Shown in pieces: positions 52,765-62,713 of a stretch of DNA of 64,000 nucleotides. The stretch spans positions 744,001 through 808,000 of the forward strand of contig NZ_JACHIJ010000001.1 in NCBI RefSeq assembly GCF_014203115.1, read 5' to 3'. The stretch is from Afipia massiliensis (GTDB lineage: Bacteria; Pseudomonadota; Alphaproteobacteria; Rhizobiales; Xanthobacteraceae). Numbering within the stretch: the first letter of the stretch is position 1; each line of letters begins with the position of its first letter. The translations under genes and the position numbers were made by a program. A model generated the notes under the pieces. It saw only the letters and a program-made list of their open reading frames with translations. It was not told the DNA's origin and searched no databases.

Positions 52765-53931
52765 TCACGCGACCATCGGCAACCGCTTCTCGATAATGCG
52801 CGAGAACAGGCTGGCTCCGACCGGCAAAATCTTGTCGTCGAGGATGAAGCCGGGATTGTGCAGCGGCACGCTTCCCTCGTGACCCAGCCAGAAATAGGCG
52901 CCCGGCACCGCAAGCAGCATGTCGGCGAAATCCTCGCTGCCCATTTTCGGGGTCGGCGTCGTCAGCACATTCTCGCCGCCGACAACCTCGCGGGCCACGT
53001 CCGCCACGAAATGCGACTGCTCCTCGTGATTGACCAGCACCGAGAAGATGTCGCGGATATCCACCTTGATCTCGACCTGAAACGCCGCCGCCATGCCGGC
53101 TGCGATGGTGCGCATCCGATCGCGGATCTTTTCCCGGACCTTCTCGGAAAAGGTCCGCACGGTGCCGGCCAGCGTCGCCTCGCCCGGAATGACGTTGTAG
53201 GCCGAACCCGCATGGATCTGCGTGATCGACAGCACCGCGGATTTCAGCGGATCGACATTGCGGCTGACGATGGTTTGCAGCGCCTGCCCCAGCGTCATCG
53301 CGATCACCACCGGATCGCGTGACATTTCCGGCATCGCGCCATGGCTGCCATAGCCGGTGATGGTGATGTCGAAGAAATCCGCGCAGGCCATGCTCGGCCC
53401 GGGAAAGATCGCAACCTGACCCGGATTAAGCTGCGGAGCGTTGTGCAGTCCGTAAACTTCGTCCACCGGAAATTTCTCGAACAGCCCGTCCTTGATCATC
53501 GCGCGCGCGCCACCGAGCCCTTCTTCGGCAGGCTGAAAGATGAAAGCCACCGTGCCGTCGAAATTGCGCGTTTGCGCGAGATAGCGCGCCGTTCCCAAAA
53601 GAATGGTGGTGTGGCCGTCATGACCGCAGCCGTGAAAGCGATCAGGAACCGTCGAGCGCCAGCTCAGATTGGTCTTTTCCTCCATCGGCAGCGCGTCCAT
53701 GTCGGCGCGCAGGCCGATCCGCCTGTTGCCGCCACCCTTGCCTTTCAGCAGGCCGACCACGCCGGTGCCGCCGATGCCACGATGCACCTCGATGCCCCAC
53801 CCCGCGAGCTTCTCGGCGACGATGCCGGATGTACGATGTTCCTCGAAGCCGATTTCCGGATGTGCATGAAGATCGCGGCGGATGGCGGTGAGGTCGTCGG
53901 CGAAGCTGTCGATCAGTTCAATATTGGGCAT
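52765..53931 (-). CDS. M20 family amidohydrolase (hippurate hydrolase / N-acyl-amino acid deacylase type)
   Basis: 388-aa M20D peptidase. RRDLHAHPEIGFEEHRTSG near the N-terminus, GCGHDGHTTILLG (His/Asp metal site), FQPAEEGLGGARAMI with Glu pair, GSHGAMPEMSRDPVV in the lid, and MGSEDFADMLLAVPGAYFWLG near the end. It hydrolyses N-acyl or N-aromatic-acyl amino acids. It lies 62 bases after a second M20 peptidase gene on the same strand. A two-gene operon is likely. Confidence 0.92.
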   Translation of the reverse strand: MPNIELIDSFADDLTAIRRDLHAHPEIGFEEHRTSGIVAEKLAGWGIEVHRGIGGTGVVGLLKGKGGGNRRIGLRADMDALPMEEKTNLSWRSTVPDRFHGCGHDGHTTILLGTARYLAQTRNFDGTVAFIFQPAEEGLGGARAMIKDGLFEKFPVDEVYGLHNAPQLNPGQVAIFPGPSMACADFFDITITGYGSHGAMPEMSRDPVVIAMTLGQALQTIVSRNVDPLKSAVLSITQIHAGSAYNVIPGEATLAGTVRTFSEKVREKIRDRMRTIAAGMAAAFQVEIKVDIRDIFSVLVNHEEQSHFVADVAREVVGGENVLTTPTPKMGSEDFADMLLAVPGAYFWLGHEGSVPLHNPGFILDDKILPVGASLFSRIIEKRLPMVA

Positions 53932-53993
53932 GCGGCGTCATCCGTTTTTTTTTGAAGACCATTGCCAGGCAAAGCGCGGAGCATCTTGGCAAA

Positions 53994-55127
53994 TCATTGC
54001 AGGGTGGCCAAGAGACCGGCCATCAATCGCCCGCGTTCGACCAGGCTGTCGACTTCGATATGCTCGTTGAGGGTATGATAATCCGCACCGCGCACGCCAA
54101 GGCTGTCCAGCGTCGGCAGCCCCATCGCGCCGGTGAAGTTTCCGTCCGAGCCGCCGCCCGAACTGCCGTGGATCAGATCGAGGCCGATTGTCTTCCCCAC
54201 CGCCCGCGCCTGTTCATAAAGCGCCATGGTTCCGGCATTGGGTTCCCAGACCGGCCGCGTCACGCCGCGCGTCACCGTGAACGTCACGTCATTTGTCGTG
54301 CCGTTCAGCGCCAGCATCCGCTCGACCCCGCGATCGAGATCGGCCTGGCGTTTCGCCATGCTGAGTGCCTCGCCGCGGCAGCTCGACGCCACGCAGTTGA
54401 CCCACTGCCCGCCATGAACGACGCCGACGCTGAAGGTGCAGTCGTCGCCGGTCATGCCGTCGATGGCAATGATCTGCCGCGCCATTTCGCGGATTGCGGA
54501 TCGTCCCGCCGCGAGTGTTGCGCCGGCGTGGCTCGGCTTGCCGGCAGCTTCCAGATTGAACCGCGCAATCGCGTAGCGGCCCGTGGTGACGCCTGCATTC
54601 TTGAACGCCGGTTCCGGCACCAGCACATACTTGTTGCGCGCCGCTTCCGCCTCAATGATGTCGCGGGTGCTGGGCGTGCCCACTTCCTCATCCGGCGTGA
54701 ACAGAACCGTGACCGGCAACGGCGTCGCAATCGACGCTCTCTGCAACTGCAGGATGGCTTCGAGCGCAGCGTAATTGCCGCCCTTCATGTCGAGGATGCC
54801 CGGCCCGTAACATTTGCCGCCCTCGCGCCGCCACGGCAGCTTTTGCAGCGTGCCGATCGGATGAACGGTATCCATGTGTCCTGCGATCAGGATACCCGGC
54901 TGTCCCTGATTGGGGTGCGGAAATCGCGCCCGGATGCAGCCGCCGAAGCCCTGCCGCCCGGCGATCGTTTCAATCGAGGCCCCGCCAATCGCCATGTCGC
55001 GCGCGGCAAGTTCAAGCATGCGATTGACCGCGGCGGCGTCCCAGGTCGGGCTTTCGCATTCAATCCACGGACGCAGGCCCGTCAGCATGGTTTCGGTATC
55101 GAACGGAAGCGAGGCGGGATTGATCAA
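53994..55127 (-). CDS. M20 family metallopeptidase, carboxypeptidase G2-like
   Basis: 377 aa. Metal-binding motifs: AGHMDTVHPIG (His, Asp), GPGILDMKGGNYAALEA (bridging Asp), FTPDEEVGTPS (Glu pair), VPEPAF and a final His in DYHTLNEHIEVDS. This order and GGGSDGNF match glutamate carboxypeptidase / CPG2-like enzymes, though no signal peptide is seen. TTG 55127 is chosen because AAGGGG precedes it by eight bases; the next in-frame ATG is at 55088. Upstream in-frame sequence belongs to the opposite-strand DMT gene and should be ignored. Confidence 0.85.
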   Translation of the reverse strand: MINPASLPFDTETMLTGLRPWIECESPTWDAAAVNRMLELAARDMAIGGASIETIAGRQGFGGCIRARFPHPNQGQPGILIAGHMDTVHPIGTLQKLPWRREGGKCYGPGILDMKGGNYAALEAILQLQRASIATPLPVTVLFTPDEEVGTPSTRDIIEAEAARNKYVLVPEPAFKNAGVTTGRYAIARFNLEAAGKPSHAGATLAAGRSAIREMARQIIAIDGMTGDDCTFSVGVVHGGQWVNCVASSCRGEALSMAKRQADLDRGVERMLALNGTTNDVTFTVTRGVTRPVWEPNAGTMALYEQARAVGKTIGLDLIHGSSGGGSDGNFTGAMGLPTLDSLGVRGADYHTLNEHIEVDSLVERGRLMAGLLATLQ

Positions 55128-55343
55128 GGCGCTGTCCCCTTTTGAATGCTTTTTCTGACTGGCGGGATCTCGTGCCCCGCGCCCCCGGATCGTTGCAGGT
55201 TCGGCAGCCGATTCAAGATGCAAACTTGCCGGGGCTGCTGTCAGTTTGGCGATGTTGCCTGCCGGAATCAGATTGCGTATGCAGGCCCCAATCTCATTGG
55301 GAAGGTTTGCGATGTCGATTTGCGCTGCAACACAGGTGCGTTT

Positions 55344-56210
55344 GTGACGCAATCGCTCGTCGTCGTCCCCCCGTCCAACGCGAGGGCCGCCGGCTGGATG
55401 GCCGGATGGCTGACCCTGATGCTGGTCCTGCTGGTGGCTGGCCGCGAAGCCACGCGCGAACTCAGCGTTTTCCAGATCATGGAAATGCGCTCGGTCATCG
55501 GCCTTTTCATGCTCTATCCGCTGATTCATCTGAACGGCGGCCTGGCAAATATGAAGACCGCGCGCCCGCTCCAGCACATCGGCCGCAACGTCGTTCACTA
55601 CGCCGCGCAGTACGGCTGGTTTCTGGCCTTGACGCTGATCCCCCTGGCGCAGGTGGTGGCCATCGAATTCACCATGCCGATCTGGACCGCGTTGCTCGCG
55701 GTGAGCTTTCTTGGCGAACGGCTCAACGTCTGGAAAATTCTCGCCATCATACTCGGGCTTGTGGGTGTTCTCATCATCGTGCAGCCCGGCGCCGCGCAGG
55801 TCAGCCCCGGCCAGCTGATCATGGTCCTCGCCGCCATCGGCTTCGGCGCGGCGATTGTGATGGTGAAATCCCTCACCCGCACCGACTCGGTGATCGTGAT
55901 CATCTTCTGGATGCTGGTGATCCAGTCCCTGATCGGATTGATCCCAGCCCTTTACTATTGGCACACGCCATCAGCGCATGTCTGGCCATGGATTCTAGTG
56001 ATCGCGTTCTGCGGAACGTATTCGCACTACTGCTTCGCGCAGGCGATGCGCTATGCCGACGCCACGGTTGTTGTGCCGATGGACTTTCTCCGCGTACCGC
56101 TCTCGGCGACGCTCGGCTGGCTGCTCTATTCCGAGCGGCTTGATGCGGCGACCATTGCCGGCGCTGCGCTGATCCTGACCGGGAATCTGCTGAATTTGAA
56201 ACGATCGTAA
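55344..56210 (+). CDS. DMT (EamA) family transporter
   Basis: 288-aa drug/metabolite-type permease with about ten TM helices in two EamA repeats, including QYGWFLALTLIPLAQVVAIE and WTALLAVSFLGERLNVWK in the first and YCFAQAMRYADATVVVPMDFL and RLDAATIAGAALILTGN in the second. GTG 55344 (VTQSLVVVP) with AGG upstream is preferred; an ATG at 55146 would add a Cys-rich stretch unlike the family. It probably exports metabolites or amino acids. It is divergent from the M20 pair. Confidence 0.83.
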   Translation: MTQSLVVVPPSNARAAGWMAGWLTLMLVLLVAGREATRELSVFQIMEMRSVIGLFMLYPLIHLNGGLANMKTARPLQHIGRNVVHYAAQYGWFLALTLIPLAQVVAIEFTMPIWTALLAVSFLGERLNVWKILAIILGLVGVLIIVQPGAAQVSPGQLIMVLAAIGFGAAIVMVKSLTRTDSVIVIIFWMLVIQSLIGLIPALYYWHTPSAHVWPWILVIAFCGTYSHYCFAQAMRYADATVVVPMDFLRVPLSATLGWLLYSERLDAATIAGAALILTGNLLNLKRS

Positions 56211-56244
56211 CCGGCGGCGGGCGGTCGCCGTAGAAACCTAAGTT

Positions 56245-56332
56245 CGTCATGCCCGGCCTTGTGCCGGGCATCCACGCCTTCCTTTCTGAAGCGCAACAAG
56301 ACGTGGATGGCCGGGACAAGCCCGGCCATGAC
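56245..56332. repeat. REP-like palindromic element, family B (copy 1)
   Basis: CGTCATGCCCGGCCTTGTGC near 56245 is opposed by GGCCGGGACAAGCCCGGCCA ending near 56328. Each arm forms its own hairpin, and ATCCACG / CGTGGAT flank the middle. It lies between the convergent DMT and hpd genes. Copy 2 is at 58124. Confidence 0.88.
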
Positions 56333-56367
56333 ACTGTTTGGATTGCGAGTTCAACGATAGAGCGAGC

Positions 56368-57492
<1,125 letters not shown>

Positions 57493-57595
57493 GGCGATCT
57501 CCCTTGAATCTTCTGGCGATTCTTTCTCAGGGAAGCATCGTGCGCCGCTTTTCATGCAACAGGCGTGCAAAATGAGCCGAGTTATGCCAAAATCA

Positions 57596-57610
57596 TGCAC
57601 GGAACGTGCA
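57596..57610. promoter_or_regulatory. Candidate Lrp-type operator between hpd and lrp-like gene
   Basis: TGCAC (57596-57600) and GTGCA (57606-57610) are a 5-bp inverted repeat with a 5-base spacer, 20 bases before the regulator's ATG. Further GTGCA/TGCAA-like pieces (CATGCAACAGGCGTGCAAAA near 57553-57572) suggest a multi-site region, as is usual for Lrp-family proteins. Confidence 0.4.
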
Positions 57611-57629
57611 CATACGAGGGTTTTGGCGC

Positions 57630-58106
57630 ATGACTTCGCTGGACGGATTCGACCTCAAAATTCTCGCCGCGCTTCAGGACGACGGCCGCCTGACCAATCA
57701 GCAACTCGCCGATCTGGCGGGCCTGTCGGCGTCGCAATGCTCGCGCCGCCGCACCCGGCTGGAGGACGAGAAGATCATCGCCGGCTATCACGCGGATCTC
57801 GCCAGCGAAGCGCTCGGTTTCAATGTGCTCGCCTTCATCCAGATCACGCTGGCGACGCACTCACCGAACAACGCAAAGCGGTTTCGCGATCTGATGCGCC
57901 GCGTCGATGAAATCCAGGAGGCCTATTCGCTGACCGGCGACGCGGACTATCTGTTGAAGGTCGTGCTGAGCGATCTCAAGAGCCTGTCCGACATCGTCAA
58001 CAACGTGCTGATGCCGCACGAGAGCGTGGCGCATGTACGCTCGTCCATCGTACTCGACCGGCTGAAGACCACGCGCAAGCTGCCGCTGCGGAAGCTCGCC
58101 GGTTGA
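57630..58106 (+). CDS. Lrp/AsnC family transcriptional regulator
   Basis: 158 aa. The N-terminal HTH has LDGFDLKILAALQDDGRLTNQQLADL and ASQCSRRRTRLEDEKII. The C-terminal RAM domain has LGFNVLAFIQITLA and EAYSLTGDADYLLKVVLSD. ATG 57630 has CGAGGG about nine bases upstream. Divergent from hpd, it probably senses an aromatic amino acid or its keto-acid and controls tyrosine degradation. Confidence 0.9.
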   Translation: MTSLDGFDLKILAALQDDGRLTNQQLADLAGLSASQCSRRRTRLEDEKIIAGYHADLASEALGFNVLAFIQITLATHSPNNAKRFRDLMRRVDEIQEAYSLTGDADYLLKVVLSDLKSLSDIVNNVLMPHESVAHVRSSIVLDRLKTTRKLPLRKLAG

Positions 58107-58123
58107 TCACTGATCCCTCATCG

Positions 58124-58209
58124 CGTCATGGCCGGGCTTGTCCCGGCCATCCACGTCTTTCTTGGTGCAATCCAAGACGTGGATGCCCGGCATAAAGCCG
58201 GGCATGACG
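58124..58209. repeat. REP-like palindromic element, family B (copy 2)
   Basis: GTCATGGCCGGGCTTGTCCC and CATCCACGTCTT are mirrored by AAGACGTGGATGCCCGGCAT ending GCATGACG near 58209. It lies between the convergent regulator and fahA genes and uses the same modules as the copy at 56245. Confidence 0.88.
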
Positions 58210-58239
58210 GTGGATGGATGCGAAGATGTACAATCACTT

Positions 58240-59520
58240 TCAAACCGACGGAAGGATCGTGCCTTCAACTTCGCCAAAGCCAATTCGGTAGCCGTTGCCC
58301 TGACACCAGCCGCGCATGGTCAGCGAGTCGCCGTCCTCGAGAAACGACCGGCGCTCGCCGCTCTCAAGCGCCAACGGTTCTGTCCCGTTCCAGCTCAATT
58401 CCAGCATACTGCCGCGCTCGCTTTTCTCGGGACCGCTGATGGTGCCCGAGCCCAGCAGGTCCCCGACATTCATCGCGCAGCCGCTTGAGGCATGATGCAC
58501 AAGCTGCTGCACCGACGACCAGTACATGTTCCTGAAATTGGTGCGGCAGATCGTGCCGGGCTTGTTCATCTTCTCGGTCTTGATGTCGACTGCGAGCTGC
58601 ATGTCGTAGTTATTCGCGCCCTTCTGCTGCAGATATGGCAGCGGCGTCGGGTCCTGCGCCGGGCCGTGAACCCGAAACGGCTCCAGCGCCTCGCGCGTCA
58701 CGATCCACGGACTGATCGAAGTGCCGAACGCTTTCGCCTGAAACGGTCCCAGCGGCACGTATTCCCATTGCTGGATGTCGCGCGCGCTCCAGTCGTTCAG
58801 CAGTGTGAAGCCGAAGATCATCGCGTCGGCCTGCTGCTCGGTCAGCATCTCCCCCATCGCCGACGCCTGCCCGATCACGACGCCCATCTCCAACTCGAAA
58901 TCGAGCCGCTTGCAGGGCCCGAAGGTCGGCAACTCCACCGTCGGCGGCTTCAACTGCCCGCGCGGGCGGCGGATCGGCGTGCCGCTGACGACGACAGTCG
59001 ATGCGCGGCCATTATAGCCGATCGGGATGTGCAGCCAGTTCGGCAGCAGCGGATTGGTCTTGTCGCGGAACATGGTGCCGACATTGGTGGCGTGTTCCTT
59101 CGACGAATAGAAATCCGTGAAGCCCTGCACGGCAATTGGCATCTGCATTTGCACGAACTTTTGCGGAACAAGCGCTAGCTCACGTAGCTTCTTGTTATCG
59201 CGCAATTCTGCGTTGTCGTGGCGCAAAAGTTCGCTGATCCGCGCTCGGGTCTGTGACCAAACCTTTGGTCCCAGCGACATGAAATGATTAAGTGCGCCGA
59301 CAGCAAAAACACCCGGTTGATCGGCCACGCTTAGCAGACCGTCTTGTTCAAGCTCCCATAGATCGAGCACGTAGTCGCCGATGGCAACCCCCGTTCGCGG
59401 AAGAGGCTTCTCCGGCGTGAAGAACACGCCGTAAGGCAAGTTCTGGATCGGAAAATCCGACGATGGATCGATCTCGATGAAGGAGCGCAGCTTGGGATCG
59501 TTGGGGTGCATCGTGTCCAT
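58240..59520 (-). CDS. fahA: Fumarylacetoacetase
   Basis: 426 aa. Cleaves fumarylacetoacetate to fumarate and acetoacetate, the last step of tyrosine degradation. The catalytic His/Asp region DFYSSKEHATNVGTMFR is conserved. Metal Glu/Asp sites are in DFELEMGVVIG and LLNDWSARDIQQWEYVPLGP, and GSGTISGPEKSERGSMLELS is near the C-terminus. Either ATG 59520 or the one at 59511 could start it. It is nine bases after maiA. Confidence 0.96.
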   Translation of the reverse strand: MDTMHPNDPKLRSFIEIDPSSDFPIQNLPYGVFFTPEKPLPRTGVAIGDYVLDLWELEQDGLLSVADQPGVFAVGALNHFMSLGPKVWSQTRARISELLRHDNAELRDNKKLRELALVPQKFVQMQMPIAVQGFTDFYSSKEHATNVGTMFRDKTNPLLPNWLHIPIGYNGRASTVVVSGTPIRRPRGQLKPPTVELPTFGPCKRLDFELEMGVVIGQASAMGEMLTEQQADAMIFGFTLLNDWSARDIQQWEYVPLGPFQAKAFGTSISPWIVTREALEPFRVHGPAQDPTPLPYLQQKGANNYDMQLAVDIKTEKMNKPGTICRTNFRNMYWSSVQQLVHHASSGCAMNVGDLLGSGTISGPEKSERGSMLELSWNGTEPLALESGERRSFLEDGDSLTMRGWCQGNGYRIGFGEVEGTILPSV

Positions 59521-59529
59521 CCGGTTTAT

Positions 59530-60168
59530 CTATTCGGCATCGGGCTGGCGACCGGGTTCGGCGGCGGCAAAGGCTTTGAGCTTCGCGGCGGCAGCATCCA
59601 GCGCCACGATGCGCTTGTACGGCGCAAGATCCACACCGAACCGCCGCGCGTTGAACACCTGCGGCACGATGCAGATGTCGGCCAGCGTCGGCTGATCGCC
59701 GAGCGCAAACGGTCCCGGCAGATGCGCCAGCCGGGCCTCGACTGCCTCGAAGCCGGTCTCGATCCAGTGTTTCGACCATGCCGCGCGGGCGGCCTCATCG
59801 ACGCCCATGCCGGTCAGCCTGTTCAGCACCCGCAAGTTTCCGATAGGATGAATGTCGCTGGCGACAACCAGCGCGATTTCGCGCGCAATCGCCCGCCCTT
59901 TTGGATCCGGCGGCAGCAGCGGTGGCTTCGGATGGGTCTCGTCGAGATATTCGATGATCGCAATCGACTGCGCCAGTTCGAGATCGTCATCGATCCAGTA
60001 CGGCACCAGTCCCGCGGGATTGACCTTGCGATAGGCCGGTTGCGTTTGCTCGCCCTTGCGCAGATGCACAAAGCGATGCTCCGCGCTCAGTCCCTTGAGA
60101 TTGAGCGCGATGCGCACGCGATAGGCCGCGCTTGAGCGGAAGTAGCCGTAGAGAACAGCGTCACTCAT
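59530..60168 (-). CDS. maiA: Maleylacetoacetate isomerase
   Basis: 212-aa zeta-class glutathione transferase. YFRSSAAYRVRIALNLKGL carries the SSxxxRVRIAL active-site motif, followed by NPAGLVPYWIDDD, SIAIIEYLDETHP and GDQPTLADICIVPQVF. It isomerises maleylacetoacetate to fumarylacetoacetate using glutathione. ATG 60168 gives the family start MSDAVLYGYFR. It lies 10 bases after hmgA. Confidence 0.96.
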   Translation of the reverse strand: MSDAVLYGYFRSSAAYRVRIALNLKGLSAEHRFVHLRKGEQTQPAYRKVNPAGLVPYWIDDDLELAQSIAIIEYLDETHPKPPLLPPDPKGRAIAREIALVVASDIHPIGNLRVLNRLTGMGVDEAARAAWSKHWIETGFEAVEARLAHLPGPFALGDQPTLADICIVPQVFNARRFGVDLAPYKRIVALDAAAAKLKAFAAAEPGRQPDAE

Positions 60169-60178
60169 GTGCGCTGCT

Positions 60179-61525
60179 TTACGGCTTCGACGGGTCGAAG
60201 CGGCGCTCCAGCCCCTGCCAGCAATCGGCGTAGTCGTCCTGCAGCGTGCTGGTGGTCGCGGCATACTCGGTCACGCGCTGCGCAAAGCGCGTCTCGAACA
60301 TGAAGGCCATGGTGCCGGTCAGTTTCACCGGCTTGAGTTCACCATTGCTGGCGTGATCGAACGCCTCGCGGTCCGGCCCGTGCGGCAGCATCATGTTGTG
60401 CAGGCTGATGCCGCCCGGCACGAAGCCCTGCGGCTTGGCATCGTAGACGCCGTAGATGAGCCCCATGAACTCCGACATGATGTTCATGTGATACCACGGC
60501 GGACGGAAAGTGTTTTCCGCCACTGCCCAGCGCTCGGGGAAGATCACGAAGTCGATGTTCGCGGTCCCCGCCGTTTCCGAAGGCGAGGTCAGCACCGTGA
60601 AGATCGACGGATCGGGATGATCGAAGCCGATGGCGCCGACCGGCGAGAACGTCCGCAGGTCATATTTATACGGCGCATAGTTGCCGTGCCACGCCACCAC
60701 ATCCATCGGCGAATGTGGCAGCTGGGTCACGAACAGCGAGCCGCCCCACTTCACGTAAAGCTCGGTCGGCGTGTCCTTGTCTTCGTAGGCCGCCACCGGC
60801 GTCAGGAAGTCGCGCGAGTTGGCGAGGCAATTCGCGCCAATGGGTCCGCGCTCCGGCAGCGTGAACGCGCCGCCGTAGTTCTCGCAGAGATAGCCGCGCG
60901 CCGGACCTGACGGAATCTCGACGCGGAATTTGGTGCCGCGCGGGATCACGGCGATCTCGCCGGGCTCGATGTCGATGATGCCGAACTCGGTGACGAGGCG
61001 CAGGTTGCCCTCCTGCGGAACGAACATCAGTTCGCCGTCGGCGTTGTAGAAATGCTGATCCACCATCGATTGGGTGATGAGATAGACATGCGCTGCCATG
61101 CCCGCCTGCGTGTTGGCATCGCCCGCCGTGGTCATGGTGTAAACGCCCTGCAGGAAGGTCTGGTCGTCCTTCGGCATCGGCACGGGATCCCAGCGCAGTT
61201 GCGCGATCGGCATGTGGTATTCGGTACATGGCGCGGTGCGCCAGTATTTCGCATCGGCCTTGGCGAAGCGGCCCGAATGTCTCACCGACGGGCGAATGCG
61301 ATAGAGCCACGAGCGTTCGTTGGTGCCGCGCGGCGCGGTGAACGGCGAGCCGGACAGTTGCTCGGCGTAGAGCCCATAGGCGCAGCGCTGCGGCGAGTTG
61401 CGGCCGATGGGCAACGCGCCGGGCAGCGCCTCGGTCTCGAAGCTGTTGCCGAATCCGGACATGTAACCCGGCGTGACATTGACGGCGTTGCGGTTGACGA
61501 CGCCAGGAGCGGTGTTGATGTTCAT
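60179..61525 (-). CDS. hmgA: Homogentisate 1,2-dioxygenase
   Basis: 448-aa cupin ring-cleavage dioxygenase. [20 protein letters not shown] at the start, [36 protein letters not shown] with iron His/Glu, and [16 protein letters not shown] with the third ligand. AAGGAGGA lies about seven bases upstream of the ATG. It converts homogentisate to maleylacetoacetate. The next gene upstream, the MBL protein, ends four bases before it. Confidence 0.97.
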   Translation of the reverse strand: MNINTAPGVVNRNAVNVTPGYMSGFGNSFETEALPGALPIGRNSPQRCAYGLYAEQLSGSPFTAPRGTNERSWLYRIRPSVRHSGRFAKADAKYWRTAPCTEYHMPIAQLRWDPVPMPKDDQTFLQGVYTMTTAGDANTQAGMAAHVYLITQSMVDQHFYNADGELMFVPQEGNLRLVTEFGIIDIEPGEIAVIPRGTKFRVEIPSGPARGYLCENYGGAFTLPERGPIGANCLANSRDFLTPVAAYEDKDTPTELYVKWGGSLFVTQLPHSPMDVVAWHGNYAPYKYDLRTFSPVGAIGFDHPDPSIFTVLTSPSETAGTANIDFVIFPERWAVAENTFRPPWYHMNIMSEFMGLIYGVYDAKPQGFVPGGISLHNMMLPHGPDREAFDHASNGELKPVKLTGTMAFMFETRFAQRVTEYAATTSTLQDDYADCWQGLERRFDPSKP

Positions 61526-61529
61526 CGCA

Positions 61530-62486
61530 CTATCCTCCTTGCAGAGCTGCCCACATTTCGCGGTCGCGCTTGTCGGTCCAGATCACCGGATCGTCGATCC
61601 CGGATGCTTCGTCGAAGGCGCGCGAGACATTGAACGGCAGGCAATGTTCATAGATCGCGAAGCTGGAGAATTTCGGGTCCATCACGGCACGCGTCGCGGC
61701 CATTGTTTCTTTCAGCGTCCGCCCCTTCGCCACCGACAGTTCCGCCGCGCCGTAGAGCGATGTCACGAAATCGCGCGTCATGGCGATGGCTTCGTTCACG
61801 GTCGCCACACCCTTCAGCGCGTCGCCGCGGCCGGGCGCAACGGCTTTTGGGTTGAAGTCGCGGATTTCATTCAGCGTCAGCGGCCATTCGCGCAGCAGCG
61901 CGTCGCCGCAATAGCAGGCCGAATGGAACTCGATCAGATCGCCGGAGCACATCACCTGCGCATCGGGCACCCAGGCCACGATGTCGCCGGACGTGTGGCC
62001 CGCGCCGAGATGAATCAGTTGCACTTCGCGCTTGCCGAGATAGAGCGTCATCCCGGTCTCGAACGTGATCGTCGGCCATGTGAGACCCGGAATGCTCTCG
62101 GCATCGCGGAACAGCCTTGGAAAGCGGCCATATTCAGAATCCCAATCCTGCTGCCCGCGCTCCATGATGAGGCGATGGGTTTCCTGCGAGGCGACGATGC
62201 CCTGCGCCTTGTAGGCGGATGCGCCGAGCACGCGCACCGCGTGATAATGCGACAGCACCACATACTTGATCGGCTTGTCGGTCACGGTCTTGACGCGCTC
62301 GATCACGCTGTTGGCCATCGCCGGCGTCGCCTGCGCGTCGAACACGAGGCAACTGTCGTCACCGACGATCACCGCCGTGTTGGGATCGCCCTCTGCCGTG
62401 AATGCGTAAATATCCGGGCCGATTTCGGAGAAGGTGATTTTCTTCTCCGTCATATCTCCGGTCGAAGCGAAACCCTTGGCGTTCAT
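61530..62486 (-). CDS. MBL-fold metallo-hydrolase-like protein of the homogentisate cluster
   Basis: 318 aa. Metallo-beta-lactamase fold with [48 protein letters not shown] and [11 protein letters not shown]. The usual HxHxDH motif reads HYHAVR here, so the Asp and third His of the second metal site are missing while other site residues (GH, GD) remain. It may bind one metal, or act on a ring or thioester product of the cluster. It overlaps the DUF2783 gene by four bases. Confidence 0.85.
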   Translation of the reverse strand: MNAKGFASTGDMTEKKITFSEIGPDIYAFTAEGDPNTAVIVGDDSCLVFDAQATPAMANSVIERVKTVTDKPIKYVVLSHYHAVRVLGASAYKAQGIVASQETHRLIMERGQQDWDSEYGRFPRLFRDAESIPGLTWPTITFETGMTLYLGKREVQLIHLGAGHTSGDIVAWVPDAQVMCSGDLIEFHSACYCGDALLREWPLTLNEIRDFNPKAVAPGRGDALKGVATVNEAIAMTRDFVTSLYGAAELSVAKGRTLKETMAATRAVMDPKFSSFAIYEHCLPFNVSRAFDEASGIDDPVIWTDKRDREMWAALQGG

Positions 62487-62713
62487 TTTGCGTCCCTTGT
62501 TGAATTCGTCGTATCGCCCGTGACGAGCTGGCGCTTCGCCAGCGCGATCGCTTCACGCAGCACCTCGGCATCGCCGATATGATTGGCTAAAATCAGAACC
62601 AGTGCTGTATCCAGCGATGCACTGTCCTCGTCGCTGAGGCCGCGATGCGCCTCGACCACCAGCCGGTAGGCGGTGTCGGGATCGCTGAAATTCGATGTCG
62701 TCGAGAGCGTCAT
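62483..62713 (-). CDS. DUF2783 domain small protein, 76 aa
   Basis: The short acidic/helical protein has AYRLVVEAHRGLSDEDSASL and LVLILANHIGDAEVLREAIA, matching the DUF2783 family as I recall it. It is translationally coupled (ATGA) to the flavin hydroxylase before it and the MBL protein after it. The tight coupling suggests it is a partner or chaperone of the hydroxylase. No activity is known. Confidence 0.8.
   Translation of the reverse strand: MTLSTTSNFSDPDTAYRLVVEAHRGLSDEDSASLDTALVLILANHIGDAEVLREAIALAKRQLVTGDTTNSTRDAK

Noticed and set aside
53994..55964. 656-codon minus-strand frame that seems to extend the M20 peptidase
   Set aside because: The upstream part is the shadow of the DMT transporter on the other strand. 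The true peptidase starts near 55127.
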